A DNA stretch of 64,000 nt from Deltaproteobacteria bacterium. Lineage in GTDB: Bacteria > Myxococcota_A > UBA9160 > UBA4427. A program made the position numbers and the translations under genes. Positions 42,801 to 50,860 of this stretch are shown here, in pieces. The stretch spans positions 62,001 to 126,000 of the forward strand of contig JAJDAO010000073.1 of NCBI GenBank assembly GCA_029261835.1, written 5' to 3'. The first letter of the stretch is position 1, and every line of letters starts with the position of its first letter. The notes under the pieces were generated by a model, which ran no database searches, was not told the origin of the DNA, and saw nothing but the letters and a program-made list of their open reading frames with translations.

Positions 42801-43241
42801 CTCTTCCACCCGGTGGGAACGAGCGTGGACTTCCAGGGTGGTCAATACATAGCGAGCTGCGCCGACGACACCTTCTTCACCCAGGGCGACGGCGATGGAG
42901 TGTGCAACGCGCTGGACACTGAGGATATCGACGATTTTGGCGATCTGGATGAGACCGATGTCGTCGGAGGCAACTCATTCATTTCTTCCAGCGCCGAGTA
43001 TCGCTTCCCCATCTCCGAAGAGGTGGGGCTGCAGGGCGTCTTCTTCGTCGACGGTGGGAATGCCTTCTATGAGGGCCAGAACCTGTTCGACGCCTCAGAG
43101 TGGCGCTACGGTTATGGCGGAGGGGTCTTGTGGTTCTCTCCATTTGGCCCGTTGCAACTGGTGCTCGGGTTTCCGGTCGATCCGGAGTCGTTCGAGGAGA
43201 GCCCGGTCTTCGAGTTCTCAGTGGGTGGATTCGGCCTCTAG
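39900..43241 (+). CDS. bamA: Outer-membrane assembly factor BamA with extra N-terminal domain
   Basis: A 1113-residue protein. TTG 39900 is preferred because GGAGG lies six bases upstream and a signal peptide (AIVALAALLLAGAALA) follows; ATG 39834 and GTG 39879 lack such sites. Residues ~35-160 resemble a TolB-N/CsgG-like domain, then come about six POTRA-like repeats (~170-700), and a 16-strand-type barrel ending in Leu. The lid motif is QLRGYRARS (~940). E. coli BamA has 810 residues and five POTRAs. BamA folds outer-membrane proteins such as LptD. Confidence 0.9.
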   Translation: MRSHLRAGARTAALARRAIVALAALLLAGAALALDDPSSEGPTAAAARGESTDAGEPAGSDLVLVAVLPFRVHSAKPLEHLAESMPELLATRLAATGKLEVVEGEALLEVMPEGPPLELSDRQLRELAKRLHAVAVVAGSVTELAGRFSLDVRITPAEPASRSHTLVFTAESDGELVGRLGELSEQVTAVISGDDSSRIVGLNIVGAGELEAELRSLITSQAGMPYDPLDVKADRDRIEAHDRVARLSVDMERKAGGIVLTFSVVRSEMILGQGALARSGEVVAEIAIRGNRRIEADAIRTRIRTQVGEPLGRAKLARDVREVHSLGFFQNVYVFAEGREDGLLLIFDVEENPVIRQIAILGNDSLDVDKITDVLTLTTGSSLDHPLLHENTERIRQLYRAEGYFLAEVGFELEQPAEGSVTVNFEVTENEKLKLRTITFEGNEAFSDKQILGDFATKRRRFWSWATSWFDRSGTYSEPIFGHDLSELQNKYRDAGHLQMEIGEPKVDANEEGLFVEVEINEGPRFTVGEIDVSGDETVDLVALRKKLRLSKGDIFNRSFLTKDVEALERHYTDRGFFLASVQPATRISQDERTVDVQFVVEKGPLYFVRNINISGNTRTIDPVIRREMNVVEGQLYSARGIALSTGRIRRLGYFEDVSFEPQPADDPSQLDLNVNVVERPTGSFSFGAGYSSQDKLVFTASLSQSNLFGRGYFVNATVDIGGQTSRYFLSLSDPYFLGSTFSLAGTLFLTDVSFDTFEQHQRGFNFSLGHALSESNDARGSVHYSWASREIRQPTGVNAAAPIFREILQGNESSSILGISVTRDTRNDRFAATRGTNMGSTLEYSGLGGFAKFLRAEMRFAWYLGAPSWMIDRSTFVLSTRLGYAQPFNDIGDWQLLVEGSTLCDDPSKCVNVARLDQIDTDLRLPLTERYFLGGIGNFQLRGYRARSVGPRRAILQRTGITGEGNLFHPVGTSVDFQGGQYIASCADDTFFTQGDGDGVCNALDTEDIDDFGDLDETDVVGGNSFISSSAEYRFPISEEVGLQGVFFVDGGNAFYEGQNLFDASEWRYGYGGGVLWFSPFGPLQLVLGFPVDPESFEESPVFEFSVGGFGL

Positions 43242-43306
43242 CACGTGGGTGGACTGATGACCTGCATTCGTCGTGAGAGCGAGAATGCACGGATGGGAGA
43301 CGGAAA

Positions 43307-43831
43307 GTGCGTTTTGATAGAGCGATTGTGATCGTCATCGTCGCCTTGGTGTTGGCCTGGGGACTGGGGGCCGATGACAGCAAGGGGTTGAAGATTGGCG
43401 TCGTGGATCTCGACCAGGCGGTGGGATCTACGACCGAGGGAAAGGCGGCCCGTGAGGAACTCGAGCGGAAGAAGCGCGAGGCGGAGCTCGAGCTGCAGCC
43501 CATGTTGGATCGATATCGGGAGCTGACTGAGGAGTACCAGAAGAAGCGGGTTGTCCTCAGCCCGGACCGCTTGCGGGAGATGGAGCTCGACATCACCGAG
43601 CTGCAGAACCGCCTCGAGCTCAAGCAGAAGGAGTTTCAATCGCGGCTTCAGGTCGACTTCGAACGGCTGGTCGGCCCGCTGCGCGAGAAGCTGGTCGAAG
43701 TCGTGTCGGAGATCGGTCGCGATGACGGCTACTCCCTCATCATTACCCGCAGTGCGCCGGGCCTCATGTACTCGCGGGAGGCGCTGGACATCACGGATCG
43801 GATCATCCAGAAGTTCGACGAGAAGGGCTGA
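43307..43831 (+). CDS. skp: Periplasmic chaperone Skp/OmpH family
   Basis: A 174-residue protein with an N-terminal hydrophobic signal (VIVIVALVLAWGLGA), then KIGVVDLDQAV and a long charged coiled coil (about 45-135) typical of Skp tentacles. It holds unfolded outer-membrane proteins in the periplasm for BamA. GTG 43307 has GGGAGACGG upstream. A 7-bp inverted repeat (43263-43269 / 43283-43289) lies in the 65-base leader. Confidence 0.88.
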   Translation: MRFDRAIVIVIVALVLAWGLGADDSKGLKIGVVDLDQAVGSTTEGKAAREELERKKREAELELQPMLDRYRELTEEYQKKRVVLSPDRLREMELDITELQNRLELKQKEFQSRLQVDFERLVGPLREKLVEVVSEIGRDDGYSLIITRSAPGLMYSREALDITDRIIQKFDEKG

Positions 43832-43837
43832 GTCGCC

Positions 43838-44614
43838 GTGACCGTGGTCCACCCCACGGCGACCGTCGAGGCCGGCGCCGTGCTGGCAGACGATGTAGCA
43901 GTCGGCGCGTACGCGCTCGTGGGTTCTCAGGCAGAGCTGGCCAATGGAGTCCAGGTGGGCGCGCACGCTGTCGTCGTCGGCCGCACGCGCGTGGGGGCTC
44001 GTACGCGCATCTCACCGCATGCCTGCGTCGGTGGTGAGCCCCAGGACAAGGCATTCGCGGGTGAGGCCACTTGTCTGGAGATCGGCGAAGACAACGTCAT
44101 CCGAGAACACGTGACCATTCACGTCGGAACACCGCGCGGCGGCGGATGCACGCGAATCGGCGATGACAACCTGATCATGAATACCGCCCACATCGCCCAC
44201 GACTGCCAGATCGGATCCCACTGCATCATCGCGAGCTTCAGCGGTCTCGCCGGACACGTCACGGTGGAAGACTACGCAGTTCTCGGGGCCTATTCGGGTG
44301 TCCACCAGTACGCTCGTGTCGGCGAGTCGGTGATGGCCGCATCGAACACCAAGCTGTCGCTCGATGCCCCCCCCTTTGCGCTGGTGGCAGGAGATCGGGC
44401 TAGGCTGGCCGGTTTGAATACGATCGGTCTGCGGCGTCGGGAGTTTTCCGGAGAGACGATCCGGGCTCTCAAGCACGCATTTCACGTTCTGTTCAATTCC
44501 AAGCTGCGCCTGGAGACCGCCCTGGGCCGTGTTGCTGAAGAGGGGAGCGCCGTTCCGGAGGTGGAGCGCTTGCTGCGCTTTCTGCGGAAATCCGAGCGCG
44601 GATTCTGCCGCTGA
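43838..44614 (+). CDS. lpxA: UDP-N-acetylglucosamine acyltransferase LpxA
   Basis: A 258-residue left-handed beta-helix enzyme catalysing the first step of lipid A synthesis. Hexapeptide repeats fill residues 1-185. The catalytic His lies in MNTAHIAHDCQIGSH. The acyl-length ruler position keeps Gly (FALVAGDRA), as in C14-specific E. coli LpxA, which hints at a long hydroxyacyl chain. It starts at GTG 43838. The lpxD and fabZ genes that usually lie between skp and lpxA are absent. Confidence 0.95.
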   Translation: MTVVHPTATVEAGAVLADDVAVGAYALVGSQAELANGVQVGAHAVVVGRTRVGARTRISPHACVGGEPQDKAFAGEATCLEIGEDNVIREHVTIHVGTPRGGGCTRIGDDNLIMNTAHIAHDCQIGSHCIIASFSGLAGHVTVEDYAVLGAYSGVHQYARVGESVMAASNTKLSLDAPPFALVAGDRARLAGLNTIGLRRREFSGETIRALKHAFHVLFNSKLRLETALGRVAEEGSAVPEVERLLRFLRKSERGFCR

Positions 44615-44697
44615 GTCCACTCCGCGGGGCATCGTGTAAGCTTCAGCCGCTGGATCCGTCCGGCGTACGAGCACGGATCGGGCTGGAGGAAGATGCG

Positions 44698-45549
44698 GTG
44701 CCCCGTCTGTTGGGATTGATTGCGGGAGACGGTGACCTTCCGGTTGAGATCGCACGCGCCGCGCGCCGTCGCGGCCGGCGCGTTCATGGCGTGGCTTTTC
44801 ACGACCTGACCCGAAAGACCCTCGAGCAGGAAGTCGACGAGATCGAGTGGCTCCACCTGGGCCAGGTCGACGCGCTACTCGCGACGTTTCATGGGGCGGG
44901 CATTCGAGATGTCGTCATGGCGGGGAAGGTGTCGAAGAGGCATCTCTACGCACCGCTGGAGACGCTGCGTCCGGATGCCCGAGCGATGGAATTCCTGGCA
45001 GGCCTGAGAGACCGGCGCGACGACTCCATCCTATCTGCACTAGCCGATCTCCTACAAGGCGAGGGGATCGACCTTCGGCCGCAGGCGGAGTTCGTCCCAC
45101 GGCTGCTGGCTGGCGACGGGTGTCTCGGGCTCGCTGCCCCGAGTGCCGAGCAGCGAGCCGACGTCGTCTTCGCATGGCCGGTCGCCAAGCTGATGGCGGG
45201 GCTTGATATCGGTCAGTGTGTCGTGGTGAAGCAAGGAGCCGTGTTGGCGGTCGAGGCCATCGAAGGTACGGACGCCGCAGTCCGCCGGGGCGGCGCGCTG
45301 GCCGGCGGTGGTGCGTGCGTCGTCAAGGTGTCGAAGCCGAATCAGGATCCCCGCTTCGATATGCCCACCATCGGCCCGCAGACGCTGGAGAGCCTGATCG
45401 ATGTCGGGGCGAGTCTGCTCGCCTTCGAGGCTCACCGGACGTTTCTGCTGCGCCGTCGCACACTCATCGAGCTGGCCAATGCCCACGGTATCGTGTTGCT
45501 GGGCGTCGACGGCGAGCACGGGGCGAATCCGCCGGCGGAGGACTCGTGA
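44698..45549 (+). CDS. lpxI: UDP-2,3-diacylglucosamine pyrophosphatase LpxI
   Basis: A 283-residue enzyme that cleaves UDP-2,3-diacylglucosamine to lipid X, replacing LpxH in many alpha- and deltaproteobacteria. The N-terminus LLGLIAGDGDLPVEIARAARR and the C-terminal region FDMPTIGPQTLESLIDVGA match the DUF1009 family. GTG 44698 follows GGAGGAAG. An 82-base gap separates it from lpxA. It overlaps the next gene as GTGA. Confidence 0.93.
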   Translation: MPRLLGLIAGDGDLPVEIARAARRRGRRVHGVAFHDLTRKTLEQEVDEIEWLHLGQVDALLATFHGAGIRDVVMAGKVSKRHLYAPLETLRPDARAMEFLAGLRDRRDDSILSALADLLQGEGIDLRPQAEFVPRLLAGDGCLGLAAPSAEQRADVVFAWPVAKLMAGLDIGQCVVVKQGAVLAVEAIEGTDAAVRRGGALAGGGACVVKVSKPNQDPRFDMPTIGPQTLESLIDVGASLLAFEAHRTFLLRRRTLIELANAHGIVLLGVDGEHGANPPAEDS

Positions 45550-46571
45550 AGACACTGCGAATCGGCCTGGTCGGTGCGGGTTACATGGGTAGCTTGCACG
45601 CGGAGAAGTTGGAGACGATGCGTCGTGCCGGAGCGGAGCTACACCTGGCAGGCGTATGCGACATCGAGCCGAGACGGGCTTGCGAGCTCTCAGAGCGCCA
45701 TGGTGTGCCGGTTCACGATGATCTTCGCAGTCTGCTCTCGTGCGTCGACGCGGTGATCGTGGCCGTCCCGACAGTGGCGCATTTCGATGTCGTGCGTAGC
45801 GCGCTCGAGGCGAACGTCGACGTACTCGTCGAGAAGCCGATCGCCGCCACGCTGGAGGAGGCAGAGGCGTTGCTCGTTCTGGCAGGCAGCCGCGGACTCG
45901 TGCTCCAGGTCGGGCACCTCGAGTGGTTCAATAGCGCCATGCAGGTGATTCGAGAGCACATTCGTGAGCCGCGCTTCATTGAGGCGCACCGCATGGGGCC
46001 GTTCCCGGATCGCGCTACGGATATGGACGTGGTGCGGGACCTGATGATCCACGATCTCGATATTCTGCAGCAGCTTCTCGGAGAGGAGCCCGATCAGATC
46101 GACGCTGTCGGAGTGCCAGTGCTGACCGCCAACATCGACATTGCCAACGCCCGCATCAGCTATCCATCGGGGTGCGTAGCCAACCTGACCGCCAGCCGGG
46201 TGTCGCCGACCCCCATGAGAAAGATCCGCTTCTTCCAGCCGAACGGCTACTTCTCGGTTGATTTTCTGCAGCAGTCGGCCGTGGCTGCGCGGCGCCCGGG
46301 TGCCGCGAACGGTGAGCGACCTTCGATCGAGATCGAGAAGCTGAACGTAGGGCGTGGCGATGCTCTGACGGGGCAGCTTCAAGCTTTCGTTCGCGTGCTT
46401 CGTACGCGCGAGACGCCGCAGGTCGACGGTCTCGGGGGTATCGGGGCGTTGCGGACGGCCCTGCGCGTAAACGCCGCCATCTCCCCGCCCGAGCCAGAGA
46501 CGCCGCGACGGGCTTCCGCGCGGCGCCAGCCCGATGCGGCGTCCGGCCGCTCAGCCCCATTCTACCGATGA
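45546..46571 (+). CDS. Gfo/Idh/MocA-family oxidoreductase in lipid A operon
   Basis: A 341-residue NAD(P)-dependent dehydrogenase-like protein: Rossmann motif IGLVGAGYMGSLHAEKL, the family motif VEKPIAATLEEAEALL near residue 96, and the catalytic-region HDLDILQQLLG. It lies between lpxI and lpxB with 4-base overlaps at both ends. Some bacteria have GnnA, a family member that oxidises UDP-GlcNAc for 2,3-diamino lipid A, but the aminotransferase GnnB is not seen here. The substrate is therefore open. Confidence 0.85.
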   Translation: MKTLRIGLVGAGYMGSLHAEKLETMRRAGAELHLAGVCDIEPRRACELSERHGVPVHDDLRSLLSCVDAVIVAVPTVAHFDVVRSALEANVDVLVEKPIAATLEEAEALLVLAGSRGLVLQVGHLEWFNSAMQVIREHIREPRFIEAHRMGPFPDRATDMDVVRDLMIHDLDILQQLLGEEPDQIDAVGVPVLTANIDIANARISYPSGCVANLTASRVSPTPMRKIRFFQPNGYFSVDFLQQSAVAARRPGAANGERPSIEIEKLNVGRGDALTGQLQAFVRVLRTRETPQVDGLGGIGALRTALRVNAAISPPEPETPRRASARRQPDAASGRSAPFYR

Positions 46572-47731
46572 CGACACTGCTGATCTCGGCCGGTGATGCA
46601 TCGGGCGACACACACGCCGCAGCCTTCGTTCGGGCCTTGCGCGCTTCCAGACCCGAGTGCCGCTTCTTCGGCCTCGGGGGACGCGAGATGAGGAAGGCGG
46701 GTGTCGAGCTCGTCGCCGATCAGGAGAACTTGGCGGTCGGTGGCTTGTTCGAGGTCTTTGGTAGCGTGCTCGGGCTGCTCCGAGCCTGGCGCCAGATGAA
46801 GGCCGCGCTGTGCGATGTCGATCCCAATCTGGTCGTGTTGGTGGATTCGGGCGGATTCAACCTCCCCTTCGCACGCTATGTCCGGCGACACTGCTCGGCG
46901 CCGATTCTCTACTACGTGGCACCCCAGGTTTGGGCCTGGCGACGTGGGCGATTGCGCAAGCTCGCGGCTCGCGTGGATCGAGTTGCCTTGATCTTCCCAT
47001 TCGAGTCGGCCGCCTATGCGGATACGCCACTTCGCGTGGACTTCGTCGGCCACCCCTTGGTCGAGGCGCTCGGCGACGTGGCCCGGTGCCTGGAACGTGG
47101 GCGCGCGAGGGAGCTGCTGAAGCTGCCCGGCTCGGGACGGCTGGTTGGCCTGCTTCCCGGCAGCCGGCGCAACGAGATCCGGCACCATCTCCCAATCCAG
47201 CTCGAGACGGCTCGCGTGCTCCACGAACGCGATCCGAGCGTCGGCTTCGTCTTGGCGTTGGTCCCGTCGATTCGAGCCGACCAGATTTCAGGGCTCGTGC
47301 AAGCCGCGGCACTCCCCACCACACTTTGCCTGTCTCAGGTGACCGGCCGCACCCACGAGGTGATTCGCGCCGCGGACGTGATTCTCACCAAGCCGGGCAC
47401 GGCCACGGTCGAGATCATGCTGCTCGAACGCCCCATGGTGGTGATGGGACGGGCCAATGCGATCACGGCTGCGATTCTTCGTCGCGTGCTCCACATTCCC
47501 TGGCTCGGAATGCCGAACCTGATCGCGGGCGAGCAGGTCGTACCGGAGTTTCTTCAGGAGGACGCGCGGCCCGCGGCAATGAGCGAGGCTGTTCTCGAGC
47601 TATTCGAAGGCAGTGGTCGGGAAGAGCAGCTCGCCCGCCTCGCGGCGGCCAAGCTCCGGCTCGGATCTGGCGGCGCAGCGCGCAGCGTCAGTCGAATTGC
47701 GGAGGAAATGATTGGGCCCGATCCGTCATAG
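46568..47731 (+). CDS. lpxB: Lipid A disaccharide synthase
   Basis: A 387-residue GT19 enzyme that joins lipid X to UDP-diacylglucosamine. Signatures: ISAGDASGDTHAA at the N-terminus, YYVAPQVWAWRRGR, VDFVGHPLVEAL, LLPGSRRNEIRHHLP and TKPGTATVEIMLLERPMVV. The ATG overlaps the oxidoreductase stop, and the 3' end overlaps waaA by 20 bases. Confidence 0.96.
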   Translation: MTTLLISAGDASGDTHAAAFVRALRASRPECRFFGLGGREMRKAGVELVADQENLAVGGLFEVFGSVLGLLRAWRQMKAALCDVDPNLVVLVDSGGFNLPFARYVRRHCSAPILYYVAPQVWAWRRGRLRKLAARVDRVALIFPFESAAYADTPLRVDFVGHPLVEALGDVARCLERGRARELLKLPGSGRLVGLLPGSRRNEIRHHLPIQLETARVLHERDPSVGFVLALVPSIRADQISGLVQAAALPTTLCLSQVTGRTHEVIRAADVILTKPGTATVEIMLLERPMVVMGRANAITAAILRRVLHIPWLGMPNLIAGEQVVPEFLQEDARPAAMSEAVLELFEGSGREEQLARLAAAKLRLGSGGAARSVSRIAEEMIGPDPS

Positions 47732-48965
47732 TGTCGCCGCGCTCACGGCTGTGCTCGCGGCGCCGGTTGTCGTTTCGACGCTCGCCCTCCGGCCGGCTTG
47801 GCGGGCCGATCTACTGCAGCGCCTCGGGCGTGTGCCGAGGGCGGAAGCCGGCTGTGTCTGGGTTCACGGCGCAAGTGTTGGCGAAGCACTGGCGGCGGTT
47901 CGCCTGCTGTCGCGGCTCCGCGACGAGGGGTCTTCCGTGTTCGGCTCGCTGACCACGGCCAGCGGCAGGCGGGTGCTGCAGCGAGCGCTGCCGGAACTCT
48001 CCTGCAGCTTGGCCCCGATCGACCACCCGTGGTGCGTCGATCTGGCGCTCGCCCGTCTGCGGCCCGGGGCGCTGGTGCTGGTCGAGACGGAGCTGTGGCC
48101 ATCGCTCGTGGCCGGCGCCGAGCGTCGGGGCGTGCCGGTGGTGGTGGTCTCGGGTCGGATTTCCGATCGCTCCCTCCCGCGCTATCAGCACTTTCGGCGC
48201 TGGCTGGCGCCGACGCTGGGACGCCTCGATCGCATCGGCGCGAGGTCGCAGCTGGATGCCGAGCGGTTCGTGGCGCTTGGTGCGGCGCCCGAGCGTGTGC
48301 GAATCACGGGAGATCTCAAGCTGGATCCCCCCGCCGCCGCGTCTGCCCCGGCGCCCGAGCTGGTCGCCGCCCTTGGCAAGGCGCCGATCCTTGTCGCCGG
48401 CAGCACCCATGCGGGCGAGGAAGCAGCGGCCCTCACCGCTCTGGCGGCCTGCGAGCAGGCGGGCCAGCAAGCCGTGCTGGTGTTGGCACCACGCCATCTG
48501 GAGCGAGTCGAGCGGGTAGAGCGGGAGGCACGTGCCGCGGGCCGGGTCGTGCACCGCCGCAGCGCTCTCTCGGGCCAGCCGCTGGCCAGCGGTGATGTTC
48601 TGCTCCTCGACTCGCTGGGGGAGTTGCCATCACTCTACGCTATTGCCTCCTTGGCCTTCGTTGGGGGGACGCTGGTACCCATCGGCGGTCACAATCTGCT
48701 CGAGCCGATTCAGGCGGGCTGCCCGACCTGCTTCGGCCCGGAGCTGGCCAACGTCCGGCAGGCGGCGCAGCTCTTGACACAGTGCGGTGCGGGACGCCGA
48801 GTCGCGAACGAGCGGGAACTCGCGCAGGTGGCGGTCGAATTCTTGGCCGATCCGGATCCCCGTCGCCACGCGGTCGCGGGCCAACGAGCGCTCGAGGCCC
48901 ATCGCGGCAGTGTCGAACGCTCGCTCGAACTCGTGCGCGAAGTCGTGCCGGCTGCGGGGCGTTGA
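47712..48965 (+). CDS. waaA: 3-deoxy-D-manno-octulosonic-acid (Kdo) transferase
   Basis: A 417-residue GT30 enzyme that adds Kdo to lipid IVA at the inner membrane. Signatures: VWVHGASVGEALAA, VLVETELWPSL, RITGDLKLD, AGSTHAGEE and GGTLVPIGGHNLLEPIQAGCP. TTG 47712 lies within lpxB and gives a hydrophobic N-terminal anchor (about 8-28). The number of Kdo units cannot be read from the sequence. Confidence 0.94.
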   Translation: MGPIRHSVAALTAVLAAPVVVSTLALRPAWRADLLQRLGRVPRAEAGCVWVHGASVGEALAAVRLLSRLRDEGSSVFGSLTTASGRRVLQRALPELSCSLAPIDHPWCVDLALARLRPGALVLVETELWPSLVAGAERRGVPVVVVSGRISDRSLPRYQHFRRWLAPTLGRLDRIGARSQLDAERFVALGAAPERVRITGDLKLDPPAAASAPAPELVAALGKAPILVAGSTHAGEEAAALTALAACEQAGQQAVLVLAPRHLERVERVEREARAAGRVVHRRSALSGQPLASGDVLLLDSLGELPSLYAIASLAFVGGTLVPIGGHNLLEPIQAGCPTCFGPELANVRQAAQLLTQCGAGRRVANERELAQVAVEFLADPDPRRHAVAGQRALEAHRGSVERSLELVREVVPAAGR

Positions 48966-50083
48966 GCGTGCTGCCGCGCTTCATCAGCCGCGCTGGGCTG
49001 TCTCACGAGCAGCAGCCATCGCTTCCGGTGCGCGTCGCCGGTGGCTGCTACGGCGCTGGCGCATGGCTCCATCGGGCTCTCTACGCGAGAGGCCTGTTGC
49101 AGCGACGACAGCTCTCGTGTCGCGTGGTCAGCGTCGGCAGTCTGGCGGTGGGTGGCGCGGGGAAGACGCCGACTGCGGCTTGGCTCGCCGCCCGCCTGCG
49201 TGAGCGCGGGTACACCGTGGTGCTGGCCAGCCGCGGCTATGGCCGCACGCGGAAGGAGCCCGTTACGGTCGTCTCCGACGGTCGCCGTCTGCGTAGTGAT
49301 CCGGCACACGCCGGAGACGAGCCGCTTGTGCTGGCCGCCCACGCTCCCGGTGTTCCGGTCCTGGTTGGCCGCGATCGCGCGCGGGTGGGGCTGCGAGCCG
49401 TCTCCGTCTTCGACCCGGATGTACTCGTGCTCGACGACGGTTTTCAGCACCACCGCCTCCAGCGCGACATCGAGATTCTCACTTTCGATGCTGAGCTGGG
49501 GCTCGGCAATGGCCACCCACTGCCGGCGGGGCCGCTGCGCGAGTGGCCGTCGGCGCTGGCGCGGGCGGACGCCGTTGGTGTGCTCGATGGTTCATTGGCC
49601 GCGCGCGACGAATCGCTCATCACACGCTACGCCGGAAGGGCGCAGCGCTACCGCGCAGTACGCCGTCCGAGCGGATTGCGGGCACTTGCTGGGGGTCGTG
49701 TCCTACCGCCCGATTCGCTCCACGGGATGAAAGTCGGTCTGCTGACGGGAGTCGCCAGGCCGGAGAGCATGACGCGGACGCTGTCGACGCTCGGCGCCAC
49801 GCTGGTGGCGAAGCGTTTCCTCCCCGATCACCATCGCTACCGGCCCAGCGATCTGCTGGGGCTTGCCGACCAGGCGGGTGTCTGGATCACCAGCGAGAAG
49901 GATGCTGTCAAGATTCTCCCCTCTTGGCTCGCCGGTCTCGACCTGCGCGTGCTCGGGATCGAACTCGAAGTGGATGCGCCAGACGCGCTTCTGGACTGGC
50001 TCGAGGTGCGCTTGAGGGGGCCGCGGTTTCGGGGCTCGTCAGAGCGCCAGAGCGCGTCCGCGCGCCAGCAGCTCGCGCCGTAG
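48962..50083 (+). CDS. lpxK: Tetraacyldisaccharide 4'-kinase
   Basis: A 373-residue membrane-associated kinase that phosphorylates the lipid A disaccharide. Walker A is VGGAGKTPTAAWLA (about residue 54), followed by VVLASRGYGRT, AGDEPLVLA and VLDDGFQHHRLQRDI. TTG 48962 (TTGA overlap with waaA) or GTG 48968 can be the start. Its 3' end overlaps the convergent kinase gene by 45 bases. Confidence 0.94.
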   Translation: MSVLPRFISRAGLSHEQQPSLPVRVAGGCYGAGAWLHRALYARGLLQRRQLSCRVVSVGSLAVGGAGKTPTAAWLAARLRERGYTVVLASRGYGRTRKEPVTVVSDGRRLRSDPAHAGDEPLVLAAHAPGVPVLVGRDRARVGLRAVSVFDPDVLVLDDGFQHHRLQRDIEILTFDAELGLGNGHPLPAGPLREWPSALARADAVGVLDGSLAARDESLITRYAGRAQRYRAVRRPSGLRALAGGRVLPPDSLHGMKVGLLTGVARPESMTRTLSTLGATLVAKRFLPDHHRYRPSDLLGLADQAGVWITSEKDAVKILPSWLAGLDLRVLGIELEVDAPDALLDWLEVRLRGPRFRGSSERQSASARQQLAP

Positions 50084-50860
50084 CGCGCGATCGTGCGCGT
50101 GGTAGGCGGCGAAGAACGCCACGCAGCCGCGCGTGCCCACTTGATCCAGCAGCTTCCACTTGCGAAGTGAGCGGTGGAGGCGAGCGAGTTCGCTCAGTCG
50201 CCGGGCCGTGCTGGGGGGCGAGGCGAGACGCGTGCGGTCCAGGTCGATGACCACCACATCGATTGCCGTTCCCTCGTTCTGCCGCAGCTCGCGAAAGAGC
50301 AGGTTCTTGATGTGCAAGTCGCCGTGGTGGGCGCCGAGATCGTGCAGCCGTCGCACCGCCCGGCCCGCCGCTGCCGCCGCGGTCAGCAGGCGTTCGCGGG
50401 AGGGGCGTGCGGCCAGGAACGCCATGCCGTCGACCGCACCCTCCTCATGGACGGTCGCCAGGCTTGCCTGCCAGAGCAGGCCGCTTCGCCGGGCGATGGC
50501 CAGGGCGGGCCGTGGCACGGCCGCTCCGCGCTCGCGCAGCGCGGCGGTCGTGCGCAGCTCCTCCCTCACTCGCCCCAGTCCAGCAAGCCGGCCGCGCCAC
50601 AGCTCCGCCAGCAGGCCGCCGTGCAATACGCGGCGAAGATGCAGACGCTCGGCACGGCCCGGGAGTGGCAGGAGCGTCGTCGCGCCCCGGCCGTGGCTGG
50701 CCGGTGAGCCGGCGAGGTGCTCGGTGCGGCCGACCACGGCCTTGGAAAGCACATCGGGCTCATACAATCCCAGCACCCGAACGGCCTGCTCGAAGCTCGG
50801 ATCGATCATCAGCCAGGTGTCTCCGCGCCGCCGTTCGCTGAAGCGCGTGGCTTCGTTCAT
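50039..50860 (-). CDS. LPS-core kinase, WaaP/KdkA-like
   Basis: A 273-residue protein with a eukaryote-like kinase fold: catalytic loop HHGDLHIKNLLF (Asp and Asn) and metal-binding VVVIDLDRTRL. The family phosphorylates heptose or Kdo of the LPS inner core on the cytoplasmic side. The start ATG 50860 overlaps the stop of the upstream permease gene by four bases, so the two are cotranscribed. Exact acceptor sugar unknown. Confidence 0.8.
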   Translation of the reverse strand: MNEATRFSERRRGDTWLMIDPSFEQAVRVLGLYEPDVLSKAVVGRTEHLAGSPASHGRGATTLLPLPGRAERLHLRRVLHGGLLAELWRGRLAGLGRVREELRTTAALRERGAAVPRPALAIARRSGLLWQASLATVHEEGAVDGMAFLAARPSRERLLTAAAAAGRAVRRLHDLGAHHGDLHIKNLLFRELRQNEGTAIDVVVIDLDRTRLASPPSTARRLSELARLHRSLRKWKLLDQVGTRGCVAFFAAYHAHDRALRRELLARGRALAL

